Part shown: positions 37,211-46,618 of the stretch, in pieces
Layout of the letters: every line of letters begins with the position of its first letter
How positions within the stretch are numbered: position 1 is the stretch's first letter
Assembly: GCA_963762575.1 (NCBI GenBank)
Contig: CAVXLL010000016.1
Location: 186,001-250,000 of the forward strand
DNA length: 64,000 nucleotides
Direction: 5' to 3'
Origin: AP-15 sp963762575
GTDB taxonomy: Bacteria; Pseudomonadota; Alphaproteobacteria; ATCC43930; CGMCC-115725
Notes under the pieces: model-generated
Databases searched by the model: none
The model's input: only the letters and a program-made list of their open reading frames with translations
What the model was told of the DNA's origin: nothing
Made by a program: the position numbers and the translations under genes

Positions 37211-37828
37211 TCAGCTCATCCCTTCCTGCTGCAGCGCGCGCTGCACTGCCGGACGCGACATCATGCGGTCGAAATGAGCGGCGCAATTTTTCGGCAATTG
37301 AATGCCGGCCCGCTTGGCCGCCCAAAATTCCACATAAAACAACGCGGCGTCGGCGATCGAAAACTCACCCGCCAGATACTGCTTCCCTTCAAGCTGCTTG
37401 TCGATCAACGCGAACCCCTTCTCGGCGTTCTCGCGACCGGTCGCCTTCACCGCCTCATGATCCGATTGAGATGGAGCGAAACGATCGGTGCGAAAAATCC
37501 GAGTAAAGCCCTGGGAATGAATGGTACCGACGATGTATTCCATCGCCTCCATCGCCCGCGTGTCGGCTTCCTCGTCTTTCGGGATCAAGTTCGCCTGCGG
37601 ATTTTGGCGGGCGAGCCAGCGGGCGATGACCGGGAACTCGGTGAGGATCGAGCCATCCTCGCGCTCGAGGGTCGGAACCTTTGCTTTTGCGTTGACCCCC
37701 GTGAAGGGCGGCTTGAATTGCGCGCCGTCGCGAAGGTTTACCTGCTCGGTCTGGTAGGGTTTGCCGATTTCCTCAAGGAGGACGTGAATACCGATCGAGC
37801 AGGCGCCGGGGGCATAGTAGAGCTTCAT
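37211..37828 (-). CDS. Glutathione S-transferase
   Basis: A 205-aa two-domain GST. The N-terminal thioredoxin fold (MKLYYAPGACSIGIHVLLEE, glutathione contacts near VPTLEREDGSILTEFPVI, read in parts) is followed by a helical C-terminal domain (LAGEFSIADAALFYVEFW). It resembles beta-class bacterial GSTs with Cys near residue 10. It sits between two CoA-transferase genes on the same strand. Confidence 0.93.
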   Translation of the reverse strand: MKLYYAPGACSIGIHVLLEEIGKPYQTEQVNLRDGAQFKPPFTGVNAKAKVPTLEREDGSILTEFPVIARWLARQNPQANLIPKDEEADTRAMEAMEYIVGTIHSQGFTRIFRTDRFAPSQSDHEAVKATGRENAEKGFALIDKQLEGKQYLAGEFSIADAALFYVEFWAAKRAGIQLPKNCAAHFDRMMSRPAVQRALQQEGMS

Positions 37829-37905
37829 CGCGTATTCCTCGTCTGGTTGAAAGGCCGTGATGGGAGGGGCAAATTTACCACGTGGGATGTGATCGGCGAA
37901 GGCTG

Positions 37906-38274
37906 ATGCGATTGCGAGCCTGGATTGCGGGCCTGTTGCTCGCCGCAGCTACGTTCGGACCAAGCATGGCTCAAGAGTCCGATAGCGTCGAGGCGGTCGA
38001 GCCGGGCGGCCCGGGCGTATTGACCAAATGCCGCGACTGGCTCGTTGCCAGCTCCTGCAAGAGGTATCACCACATCATCTTGCCACCACGGATCGCGGTC
38101 GGCGACAGGATCACGGTCACATTCGGCAGCAGTCCCAAGGAATACGCGTTCCCGGTTGCTCGGATCGCCCAAAAAGGCGGCCATTGCGTGATTTTCAGCG
38201 ACACCGACGGTGATCGGCACCACGTGGACAAAATCAACGTCGCCCCGTGCTACCCGGCGAGCAGCGGCCGCTGA
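37906..38274 (+). CDS. Small secreted cysteine-containing protein
   Basis: A 122-aa product with a signal peptide (MRLRAWIAGLLLAAATFGPSMA) and a beta-rich mature part that carries four cysteines (TKCRDW, SSCKRY, GHCVIF, APCYPA). These could pair as disulfides in the periplasm. The ATG at 37906 follows a GAAGG site. It faces the opposite way to its neighbours. No family is recognised. Confidence 0.72.
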   Translation: MRLRAWIAGLLLAAATFGPSMAQESDSVEAVEPGGPGVLTKCRDWLVASSCKRYHHIILPPRIAVGDRITVTFGSSPKEYAFPVARIAQKGGHCVIFSDTDGDRHHVDKINVAPCYPASSGR

Positions 38275-38285
38275 GCCGGCTCTCG

Positions 38286-39519
38286 TCAAATGATCCCTTC
38301 GGCTCGCAGCGCTTCGACTTCCGCAGTATCGATGCCGAGCCAGCCCCCGAGGACTTTCGCGTTGTGCTGGCCGAGCAGTGGCGACGGCTTCACCTTGCGG
38401 CGGCGCCCCGTCGAAGCGCACCGGCCAAGCCGGCATTTTGACCCCGCCGGTCGTCGGGTGCTGGACCAACTGCATGATGCCGCGTTCGGCGAGCGAAGGA
38501 TCGTTCATCAGCTCGAGCGTATCGAAGACGGCACCCGCCGGCACTCCGGCCTCGCCGATGATCTTCATCGCCTCTTCCTTGCTGCGCTGGCGCGTCCACT
38601 GGGCGATGATTTCGTCGACCTCGGCCGCGCGTGCGCTGCGGGCCTGATTGGTGTCATAGCGGGGGTCGCCGACAAGGTCGTCGCGGCCGATCGCCTTGAG
38701 GAGCCGGGTCCAATGCTCCGGATTGGCGCGGCTGGTAAAGACATAGACGTAGTCGTTGGGCCCGCCGGGCTTGCACGGGTACAAGGCCGAAGGCACGAGC
38801 CCGCCGGGCTGCGACCGGTCGCTGCCGCCGCGCAGCTGGGCCTGGCCGCTGAGCTGGGTGCGCGAGAACGGCACCCGCATGTAATGGATCATCGCGTCCT
38901 GCATCGCGACCTGAAGCCGCTGTCCCTTGCCGGTGCGGTCCCGCTTGCGCAGCGCGGCAAGGATGCTGATCGCCATCAGCATGCCGGTGCCGGTATCGCC
39001 GAACGACGGGCCCGGCTTGACCGGCGGTCGGTCGCCGTAGCCGGTGACGCTGGTCGGGCCGCCGGCGGCCTGCGCGATCATGTCGAAGGCGAGGTTTTTC
39101 TCGTAGGGACTGCCGGCGCCAAAGCCCTTGACCTGGCAGTAGATGATCCCCGGGTTCAGCTCCTTGACCGCGTCATAGCCGAGGCCCAGCCGCTCGATCG
39201 TCCCAGGCGCCATATTCTCGATCGTGATGTCGGCCTTCTTTAAAAGCTCCTTGACGATCTCAAGCCCGCGCGGCGATTTGAGATTGAGCGTGACCGACTT
39301 CTTGTTGGCGTTGAATTGGTGAAAATACCAGGGGTCGTCGTCCGGTTGCCCAGGGCGCAACCTGCGGCCGGGATCGCCTCGTCCCGGGTTCTCGATCTTG
39401 ACTACCTCGGCGCCGAGCCAGGCCAGCGCTTCGGTGCACGAAGGCCCCGCCTCGAATTGCGTAAAATCGACGACCCGCACGCCTTCGAGACAATCCAGTT
39501 CCACGCCCATTCCATCCAT
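38286..39519 (-). pseudogene. Type III CoA-transferase paralogue, frameshift near the 3' end
   Basis: Clear homologue of the gene at 35979 (VVDFTQFEAGPSCTEALAW, FNANKKSVTLNL, SFGDTGTGML). The frame is clean from 39519 to about 38405, where one base is lost or gained. The expected ending (SPLLGQHNAKVL, LGIDTAEVEALRAEGII) continues in another frame to a TGA at 38286. Repaired length is about 410 aa. The ATG at 39519 has a GGAGGA site. A sequencing error would restore a normal enzyme. Confidence 0.82.
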
Positions 39520-39550
39520 CGTTCGTTCCTCCGGTTTGTAGTGATCGACT

Positions 39551-40489
39551 TTACCCGGCTTCTTCCCCGCGTTTCACCGCCTCCTCGATGCGTTTGGGGT
39601 CGACACGGATCTCGACCCCCGCTCGTTCTTGCTGCAAAATCATCGGCGAGCGCGAGTCGCGGTCGCCCCAGCCGCGGTTCAAGGCTTCGCTGAGTTCGGC
39701 AAGGGCCAGATTGGCGATGCGCATCGGCACGTTGAAGTCACGGCCTAGCTGCGTCGCGAGAGACATGTCCTTGTGGGCAAGCCGCAGCGCGAACGCGGCG
39801 GGTTCGTATTTGCCGGGCAGAAACTGGTCGATCAGCCCGTCGAAGGTACGCCGCCGGCCGCCGGCGCCGTCGCGCACCGCTTCCCACAACGCCAGCGGCT
39901 CGACCCCAGCCTTGACGCCGACCGTGAACATCTCGGCGAGCGCGGTCTGGATGCAGTAACCGGCGCCGTTGTGGACGAGCTTGGCGACCGAGCCGGCGCC
40001 GATCGGGCCGACATAGCGCGCCTTGTCGCCCATCGCATCGAGCACAGATTTGAATCGGTTGAAGATCTGCTCGTCGCCGCCGACCCATAGCGCGAGCTTC
40101 CCGGTCCGGGCGCCGCGCGGCCCGCCGCTCACCGGTGCATCGAGCATGTAGACGTCGCGCTCGACAAAGGCGGCGTTGATCTTGCGCACCATCGTCGGGG
40201 AATTGGTCGACAGGTCGAAATAGGCCTTGCCCCGGCTCATCCCGGAAAGCAGGCCGTTATCGCCGAGCGCCACGGCCTCGACCTCCGGTGGTCCCGGCAG
40301 CGAGGTGAACACGACCTCCGACGCCTCGGCGACCGCGCGCGGGCTGTCCGCCCAAACGGCGCCGGCGGCGAGATAGGGTTCGGCGGCGGCACGACGCAGA
40401 TCGTGAACGACGAGGTCATGCCCGGCCTTCTGTAAATTGGCCGCCATGCCCGAACCCATCATGCCCAACCCGATGAACCCGATCTTCAT
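39551..40489 (-). CDS. 3-hydroxyisobutyrate dehydrogenase-family NAD(P)-dependent oxidoreductase
   Basis: A 312-aa beta-hydroxyacid dehydrogenase. The Rossmann motif is GFIGLGMMGSGMAANL, the substrate-binding segment is DAPVSGGPRGARTGKL, and the catalytic Lys is in AKLVHNGAGY. It could act on 3-hydroxyisobutyrate, tartronate semialdehyde or a similar acid. The start is the ATG at 40489 after GGGAGGG. It lies in the CoA-transferase cluster. Confidence 0.92.
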   Translation of the reverse strand: MKIGFIGLGMMGSGMAANLQKAGHDLVVHDLRRAAAEPYLAAGAVWADSPRAVAEASEVVFTSLPGPPEVEAVALGDNGLLSGMSRGKAYFDLSTNSPTMVRKINAAFVERDVYMLDAPVSGGPRGARTGKLALWVGGDEQIFNRFKSVLDAMGDKARYVGPIGAGSVAKLVHNGAGYCIQTALAEMFTVGVKAGVEPLALWEAVRDGAGGRRRTFDGLIDQFLPGKYEPAAFALRLAHKDMSLATQLGRDFNVPMRIANLALAELSEALNRGWGDRDSRSPMILQQERAGVEIRVDPKRIEEAVKRGEEAG

Positions 40490-40524
40490 CTCGCCCTCCC
40501 GCAATCAGCTGATGGCCTCGGCAG

Positions 40525-40847
40525 CTAATTCTTCTCGAATACGTCCTTGGCGACCAATGCCGCGGTCATCGCCGCAGGCCAGCCGGCGTAAAAGGCGAGA
40601 TGGGTGATGACTTCGCTGAGCTCGTTTTTGGTGAGGCCGTTGTCGAGAGCCCGCTGCAGATGGCCGACGAGCTGCTTTTCGCGGCCGAGCGCGATCAGGG
40701 TCGCGCAGGTGATCAGACTGCGGTCGCGTTTCGAGAGCCCGGCCGCTCCCAGACTTCGCCGAACAGCACCCGTTCGCTGAGGTCGATCAGGCCGGGCACG
40801 ATGTCGCGTACCTGCTCGCGGGCCGCTGATGGTTGCGATTGCGCCAT
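40525..40847 (-). pseudogene. Carboxymuconolactone decarboxylase-family protein, one frameshift
   Basis: A short CMD/AhpD-fold gene with a strong AAAGGAGG site before the ATG at 40847. The first 34 codons (VPGLIDLSERVLFGEVWERPG) are followed by a shift near 40740. The rest then reads cleanly in another frame (LSKRDRSLITCATLIALG, LVGHLQRALDNGLTKNELSE, ending KDVFEKN at 40525). Total length is one base short of 108 codons. It fits a gamma-carboxymuconolactone decarboxylase-like role in the catabolic cluster. Confidence 0.75.
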
Positions 40848-40924
40848 GGTATCCTCCTTTTCCAAGCGGAACTTGCGGAACCTAACACGGGCCTGCAGGC
40901 CGGCGGGTATCAATTCCTGGCATC

Positions 40925-42028
40925 TCACCCCTGCATCAGGCCGGAAACGTCCGCCACCCGGACGTCGACCGTGCGGGACTGGCCATCTCGTGTAACCATC
41001 AGGTGCAGAGTGCCGCCAGCGCCAACCTGCTCGAAAATCGTGGCGAGGTCCGAAATGTTGTGAACCGGCTCGCCGTTAACCGCCGTGATCACATCGGCGA
41101 CCGTTCCACCCGTGCTCGCGGCGCCTTCGAGCCCGGCCTTGGCGGCGGGGGAACCCGGCAAGATGCGCAAGATGATGACGCCATCGATGCCGAGTTGTGC
41201 GGCGGTGGCCTCCTTCGCCGCGACAATGCCGATACCCGGCGTCGGGACATGGCCTTCCCTGATCAGCTGCGTGGCGATCCGATTGACGATATCGACCGGG
41301 ATCGCAAAGCTGATCCCGGCAAAGGCTCCGGAACCCGACAGAATGGCGGTATTGACGCCGATCAGCCGGGCCGCGTCGTCGAGCAACGGACCGCCGGAGT
41401 TGCCGGGATTGACCGCGGCATCGGTTTGGATCACTCCGGCGATGTCGTAGGGCGTCGAGGTCGGCAATCGGCGGTTCAGCGCGCTGATGATCCCGGAGGT
41501 CAGCGTCTGGTTCAGATTGTAGGGATTGCCGATCGCGAAAGCCGCCTGCCCGACCTGCAGGTCGGCCGACCTGCCCACCGCGATCGGCCGCAGCTCGGAC
41601 CGCGCCCGCTCCAACTGCAACACGGCGATGTCATAGTTCGGTGCGGCTCCTACGACCCGCGCGGCAACCAGTTCACCCGACTGAAAGCGCGCGCCGATCT
41701 CGTTGGTGCCGCTGATCACGTGATTGTTGGTGACGACGTGACCGGCGGCATCCCAAATGATCCCGGAGCCGGATTGGACGACCGTCTGCTCGGGCTCGAA
41801 CAGCGAAAACCCCTGACTGGCCCGTGCGAAAACATGCACCACCGACGGCGAGGCAGTCTGGAACACTTTGATTGTCGTTCGTTCGGCCTCGGTCAGGTCG
41901 GCGCGCGGCGTGACCGCGCGCGGCGAGGTGGCGGAGGCCCAGTATGCAACGACACAGGGCTCGACAACCCAGGCGGTCGCCAATAGCAACAGCCAAACCG
42001 TCGCAATCCGAAGCAATCGGTTCGTCAT
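40925..42028 (-). CDS. HtrA/DegP-like periplasmic serine protease with PDZ domain
   Basis: A 367-aa S1C protease. It has an N-terminal signal or anchor helix (about 6–27), a catalytic triad of His103 (TNNHVISG), Asp133 (NYDIAVLQ) and Ser211 (NPGNSGGPL), and one PDZ domain (about 265–360, IILRILPGSPAAKAGL). One PDZ and a membrane anchor make it closer to DegS than DegP. It should handle misfolded envelope proteins or regulated proteolysis. Confidence 0.92.
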   Translation of the reverse strand: MTNRLLRIATVWLLLLATAWVVEPCVVAYWASATSPRAVTPRADLTEAERTTIKVFQTASPSVVHVFARASQGFSLFEPEQTVVQSGSGIIWDAAGHVVTNNHVISGTNEIGARFQSGELVAARVVGAAPNYDIAVLQLERARSELRPIAVGRSADLQVGQAAFAIGNPYNLNQTLTSGIISALNRRLPTSTPYDIAGVIQTDAAVNPGNSGGPLLDDAARLIGVNTAILSGSGAFAGISFAIPVDIVNRIATQLIREGHVPTPGIGIVAAKEATAAQLGIDGVIILRILPGSPAAKAGLEGAASTGGTVADVITAVNGEPVHNISDLATIFEQVGAGGTLHLMVTRDGQSRTVDVRVADVSGLMQG

Positions 42029-42258
42029 GACGACGCCCTTGGGCCAACCCTCACTTTGTCCTCTCTAGTTGAACTCCGGCAACCGGCGAAGAAACGATGC
42101 GGGCCCGGCGTAGTCACCGCGGGTGAGGGCGACGGCACGCGCGCACAACGCGGGCGCCGCCTTGCCCGCGGGGCAGGCGAGCCTCCTCGGCGACGGCTGA
42201 GTGATCGGAAGATCGAAGCGGTCCCTCAACTGCATTGATGGCGTCCGGGCGGTCTGCG

Positions 42259-43697
42259 TTAGTTTTGGCCGCTACAGTAGCATTGCCCATAGTCTGAGGG
42301 GATGACGTTTCCCGATGCGCAACGGAACGCCCGGACCGCCTGCGCCAGTTGCTCGCTTCCGCCGGAGAACGGAGCCCAATAAACCGGACTCGATACCGGG
42401 AAGATCGTGTGCCATTGCTCGCGCGCCACTGGAACGTCGCTGATCAGCGAATAGAGGTGGCCGAGGCTCGGCAGATCGACCCGCGGCAGGCTCCATTCGG
42501 CGGGTAAAGGTGTACTCGGCCCGCCACTCCGGCGGATACGCCCCCGGCGGCGGCGGTCGCCCGCGGCAAATTCGTCAGATCATAGGTTGTCTGATCGAGA
42601 ATGCCGTCCTGAGCATCGTAGACGACCGTCCGGAAAGCCGGGTTCTGGCCAAAGATCGGGCTCACCGCCGGCGTTATCAAGCAAACCCGTAGCGGCCTCC
42701 GGCATCGCCGATCAGGCGGAAATCGTCCATGTGAGTGTGCCCGGCGAAGCTGGCGGTAACGGTACCGGCATAGCGCTTCAGGAGGGCGAGGAAAGCTGCA
42801 GCGTGGGCCTGATCCCACATCGGGATCATCGTGCCCGGGCAATTGCCTCGCCGCAGCGTCGCATACCCGTCGATGCCCGGCGGGATATGATAAACGAGCC
42901 AGACTTGCTCCTGGGCCTCCTTTGCGGCCGCGAGCTCCGCTTCCAGCCATGCCAGCGTCGCCTGTCCGGGGTCGCCGTCGGCCGGTGAACCGCAAGCGTC
43001 GCGGTAATGGATCGACAGGAAATTGGTGTTGGTCGACAGCACCCGGATGCCGCCGGCGCGAGCGCTGTAATTGCCGTAGCCCAGCCAATCACGGTCGAAA
43101 CCCGGCCCGCCGGCCCCGCCGACGAGCCGGCGCAGGATTGGCAGGGTGTCGGCGAGAAACGGCCCGCCAGGCTGCAGCTGATAATCGCCGCATTCCTCGT
43201 CGTTGTTGCCGGCCGCCGGAAGGATCGGCGTGGCCGGAAACGTCTGCTCGAGCTGTTGCCCAAGGAACTGCATCGTTTTTCGCACAAAGATGCGATAGCG
43301 GCGTCCGAATGGTCCTTCGCCGCTGCGTTGAATTCCTGGCGGAAGCCGTGTGCCAGGAAATCACCTGGTATCAGCACGAAGGCCGGCTTCTGCAATGTCT
43401 CAGCCATGTGCTGCAGGGCAGAGCGGAGCAACATCCAATTGCTGTCCCGCCCGTATCGGCCGAGGCTGCGGTCACCGGAGCTATCGAGCACTGCGCTCCA
43501 TTGTTCCGGCTCGGCCGCAGCCAATCCGTCCACCAGCCGCGGATCAGCCATCGGGTCGAAATGCAGATCGGACATTACGAGGACTTGTCCGGCAACGGCC
43601 TGCGCCGGAACCGCCTGTTGGCTGTTTGCCGTTCCGCACAGATCGAGAGCAAGGGCCCCAGCACCCCGTACCGGAGGCCTCTCAATAGCCGGACCAA
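42259..43697 (-). pseudogene. Secreted calcineurin-like metallophosphoesterase, several frameshifts
   Basis: One gene spread over at least four frames. In order: a likely signal peptide (VRLLRGLRYGVLGPLLSICA from a TTG at 43697), VMSDLHFDPMADPRLVDG, FVLIPGDFLAHGF, the long clean stretch 43285–42677 (GNNDEECGDYQ, VYHIPPGIDGY, ASFAGHTHMDDF), then AVSPIFGQNPAFRT and a C-terminal part ending in CYCSGQN at 42259. The metal-binding D-x-H, GNxD-like and GHTH motifs are all present. It resembles acid sphingomyelinase-type phosphoesterases. The start is uncertain. Confidence 0.75.
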
Positions 43698-43702
43698 AAG
43701 AG

Positions 43703-44617
43703 TCAGAGCGGATCCCAGGAGAAAACGTCACCCGAGCGGTCGAGCGGCATGAACGAGGATTGCAGTGCCGGCAGAGCGTGTTCGGCAATTGCCTCGGGGG
43801 TCCACCCGTCGGCCCGATGCAGGCTGCGGATCGGCCGCGGCGAGCTGAAGAGATAGATTTCATTCATCCGCGTGCCGAACACCTGACCGGTCACGTGCCG
43901 CGCCGCATCGGAGGCGAGAAAAACCGCCATTGGTGCGTTCTTGTCAGGCGTCATTTGCTGAATTTTGGCGACGCGCGCCCGCTCCTCTTCAGTGCGTGCC
44001 GGGATCGACTGGGTCATCCGGCTCCACGCCCAGGGCGACAGGCAATTCGAACGCACATTGAACCGCTTCATGTCGATCGCGATCGCTTTCGACAAGGCGG
44101 TGATACCGAGCTTTGCCGCGGCGTAGTTGGCCTGGCCCATATTGCCGATCAGCCCCGAGGTGCTGGTAATGTGCACATAGGCGCCGCTCTCCTGCTTACG
44201 GTACTGGTCGGCCGCTGCTCGGCTGACAAAGAAGCTGCCGTTGAGGTGGACCGAGATCACCGCGAGCCAGTCTTCTGCCGTCATGCGATGAAAGATCTGA
44301 TCGCGCAGCACGCCGGCGTTGTTGACGGCAATATCGAGCCCGCCGAAATGGTCGAGCGCGGCCTGAACGATCTTTTGCGCCGAACTCCACTCGGCCACGG
44401 AATCGTTGCTGATGGCGGCTGCGCCGCCGCCTTGCTCGATCAGCTGTTTGGTCTCCTCGGCGGGCGTTGTAGACTGGCCCTCACCAGACAGCGAAGCCCC
44501 GACATCATTGATGACGACCTTGGCGCCAGCACGCGCCATTGCGAGTGCGATCTCCCGGCCGATCCCCCCGCCGGCACCGGTGACGACGGCGATTTTGCCT
44601 TCCAACATGCCGGCCAT
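43703..44617 (-). CDS. Short-chain dehydrogenase/reductase (3-hydroxyacyl-CoA dehydrogenase-like)
   Basis: A 304-aa SDR. The cofactor motif is VVTGAGGGIGREIA with NNAGVLRD, and the catalytic Ser/Tyr/Lys lie in TSTSGLIGNMGQANYAAAK. The insert INDVGASLSGEGQ is typical of the hydroxyacyl-CoA dehydrogenase domain of MFE-2-type enzymes, and the extra C-terminal 50 residues fit that group. It is divergent from mnmE with 18 bases between the starts. Confidence 0.9.
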   Translation of the reverse strand: MAGMLEGKIAVVTGAGGGIGREIALAMARAGAKVVINDVGASLSGEGQSTTPAEETKQLIEQGGGAAAISNDSVAEWSSAQKIVQAALDHFGGLDIAVNNAGVLRDQIFHRMTAEDWLAVISVHLNGSFFVSRAAADQYRKQESGAYVHITSTSGLIGNMGQANYAAAKLGITALSKAIAIDMKRFNVRSNCLSPWAWSRMTQSIPARTEEERARVAKIQQMTPDKNAPMAVFLASDAARHVTGQVFGTRMNEIYLFSSPRPIRSLHRADGWTPEAIAEHALPALQSSFMPLDRSGDVFSWDPL

Positions 44618-44635
44618 GGCGTGTTCCTCCCCTCG

Positions 44636-46027
44636 ATGATCTTGGCTACCCCGTCGATCAAACGACTAACACCAGGGCCGGTCAACTCGGACGATCCGGT
44701 CGCCGAGACGATTTTTGCACCGGCGACAGGGGCGGGACGCGCTGCTGTCGCGATACTCCGCATCTCGGGGCCGGATGCCCGCAAGGCGGTTCTGTCTCTC
44801 ACAGGTCCTTTGCCTCCGCCCCGGGTCGCACAACGGCGATGCCTTGTCGATCCGCAGAGCGGAGACGCGCTCGATGACGGGCTGATCCTGTGGTTTCCGG
44901 CGCCGCGGAGTGCGACCGGCGAGGATGTGGCGGAACTCCATCTGCACGGCAGCCGCGCCGTGCTCGCCGCGGTCATGCAGGCGCTGGCGCGCCTCGGTCT
45001 GCGGCTCGCCGAGCCGGGCGAATTCACCCGTCGCGCCTTCCTCAATGGCAAGCTCGATCTGTTGCAGGCCGAGGCGATCGCCGATCTCGCCGCGGCCGAG
45101 ACCGAGGCGCAGCGCCGCCAGGCAATGCGGCAGCTCGGCGGCGAATTGGGTGACCTTTATCGTCGCTGGTGCGATCGTCTGACCCGCATCCTCGCCCACC
45201 TCGAGGCGGCAATCGATTTTCCCGACGAGGACCTTCCCCCGGAAATCGAGGATCGCATTCTTGGTGAGACCGAGGGGCTCGTCGCTGAAGTCGAGCGTCA
45301 CCTGGCCGACGGGCATCGCGGCGAAAGATTGCGCGACGGCATCGACGTCGCAATCCTCGGCCCGCCAAACGCCGGAAAGTCGAGCCTCCTGAACCGGATT
45401 GCGCGTCGCGACGTGGCCATCACCTCGCCAATCCCCGGGACCACGCGGGATGTGATCGAAGTCGCGATCGATCTCGGCGGCTACCCCATCGTGCTCGCCG
45501 ACACTGCCGGGCTGCGCGACAGTGCGGATGCGATCGAGCAAGAAGGCAAGCGGCGCGCGGTGCAGCGAGCCGAGCAAGCCGAAATCCGGCTCTTCCTGTT
45601 CGACGCCGCGCATCCCGCAGACGCCACGGGCGCGGCGGCTTGGCCCGGAGCCGACACGATTATAGTCGCCAACAAAATCGATCTCGTGCCGGCGGCGGGT
45701 GCCGATCTGTCGCCGCAGGCGTTACCGGTCTCGGCGTTGCCAGTCTCGGCGCTGACCGGCGAAGGGATCGACCGATTGCTGACGGTGCTGGGCGAGCGTG
45801 TCGCGCAAACCTACTGCATCGAAACCCCGGTGCTGACCCGGGCGCGTCACCGCCAGGCGCTCGAAGAAGCCGCGGCATCGTTGCGGCGATCATTCTCCGC
45901 CCTGTTGCCCGAGTTGCGCGCCGAAGACCTGCGCCTTGCGCTGCGCAGCCTCGGCCGCATCACCGGCGCCGTCGATGTCGAAGATCTCCTCGACGTAATC
46001 TTCCGCGATTTCTGCATCGGTAAGTAA
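44636..46027 (+). CDS. mnmE: tRNA uridine-5-carboxymethylaminomethyl synthesis GTPase MnmE
   Basis: MnmE with MnmG modifies the wobble uridine of certain tRNAs. The 463-aa product has the N-terminal formyl-THF-binding domain (DTIFAPATG-like start), a GTPase domain inserted in the helical domain (G1 GPPNAGKSS, G2 GTTRDV, G3 DTAGLR, G4 NKID) and the invariant C-terminal CIGK. The true start is near 44636; the open frame reaches far upstream only by chance. mnmG, rsmG and parAB, usual neighbours in this class, are absent. Confidence 0.95.
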   Translation: MILATPSIKRLTPGPVNSDDPVAETIFAPATGAGRAAVAILRISGPDARKAVLSLTGPLPPPRVAQRRCLVDPQSGDALDDGLILWFPAPRSATGEDVAELHLHGSRAVLAAVMQALARLGLRLAEPGEFTRRAFLNGKLDLLQAEAIADLAAAETEAQRRQAMRQLGGELGDLYRRWCDRLTRILAHLEAAIDFPDEDLPPEIEDRILGETEGLVAEVERHLADGHRGERLRDGIDVAILGPPNAGKSSLLNRIARRDVAITSPIPGTTRDVIEVAIDLGGYPIVLADTAGLRDSADAIEQEGKRRAVQRAEQAEIRLFLFDAAHPADATGAAAWPGADTIIVANKIDLVPAAGADLSPQALPVSALPVSALTGEGIDRLLTVLGERVAQTYCIETPVLTRARHRQALEEAAASLRRSFSALLPELRAEDLRLALRSLGRITGAVDVEDLLDVIFRDFCIGK

Positions 46028-46140
46028 CTTACGCGGTTTCCGACTGCCAAGAATTTTACGGCCAACCGCCCCCTTGGCGAACCACCGCCGCTGTCCCGCA
46101 CTCCCTGTTCCCCGTGTTTTATCTGGTCGAGATCAGGCAT
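46028..46140 (-). pseudogene. Relict 5' end of a DUF5681-like gene
   Basis: A strong GAAGGAG site and ATG at 46140 open MPDLDQIKHGEQGVRD. A shift then gives RWFAKGAVGRK, resembling the RGRFAKGxSGNPxGR head of DUF5681 proteins. After about 40 codons the frame runs antisense into the end of mnmE. It is probably a truncated remnant. Confidence 0.4.
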
Positions 46141-46174
46141 CTGCAACTCCTTCAATCGGCACTCCCGCACCCGC

Positions 46175-46303
46175 TCACCGGCGCCGATGCCCGGAGAGGC
46201 GCGCCACGGCGCGGCTGACCCCCGACGGTGTCAGACCAAGCGCTTCGGCAGCTCTGGCGAAATTGCCGCTCTCGACGACAGCGGCGAGCACGCCGACGCC
46301 GTT
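46175..46303 (-). pseudogene. Relict LysR-type helix-turn-helix fragment
   Basis: A frame of about 42 codons reads VLAAVVESGNFARAAEALG and LTPSGVSRAVARLS, a clear LysR-family N-terminal HTH, then stops at 46175. There is no start codon in place and no effector domain. It is a decayed transcription factor remnant. Confidence 0.6.
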
Positions 46304-46359
46304 CGCCGGCGCCAAAGGCGCCGCCCTCCGATGCGCGGAGCACGGCGGTTGCGTCGAAA

Positions 46360-46557
46360 ATGGACGCGGTCGACATCAACCGTGCGACTGCGGCCGAGCT
46401 GAAGATGCTTCCCGGGGTCAGCGACAGCGACGCCACCAAGATCATCCAGGGCGGCCCCTACAGCGACAAGAGCCAGCTCGTCTCGAAGAAAGTCGTCTCC
46501 GAGCCGACCTATGAGAAAATTAAGGACCGCGTGGTCGCCAGACAAACAAAGTCTTAA
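46360..46557 (+). CDS. ComEA-like helix-hairpin-helix small protein, 5' end uncertain
   Basis: The product from the ATG at 46360 (65 aa) is a helix-hairpin-helix module (VDINRATAAELKMLPGVSD, then DKSQLVSKKVVSEPTYEKI), as in ComEA-like DNA-binding proteins. Homologues usually have a signal peptide and an Ala/Pro linker first. Upstream in the frame there is only an Arg/Pro-rich stretch, so the 5' part is probably lost or frameshifted. Confidence 0.55.
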   Translation: MDAVDINRATAAELKMLPGVSDSDATKIIQGGPYSDKSQLVSKKVVSEPTYEKIKDRVVARQTKS

Positions 46558-46618
46558 GGCACCAACAATCCGCGGCGGTTTGGCAGGGTCACGGGCATTG
46601 ACCGCGACCGCCGGCCCC

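Noticed and set aside
43007..44635. Long forward open frame leading into mnmE (1006 codons in total)
   Set aside because: Only the part from about 44636 matches MnmE. The upstream part is antisense to the phosphoesterase and SDR genes and has no recognisable domain.
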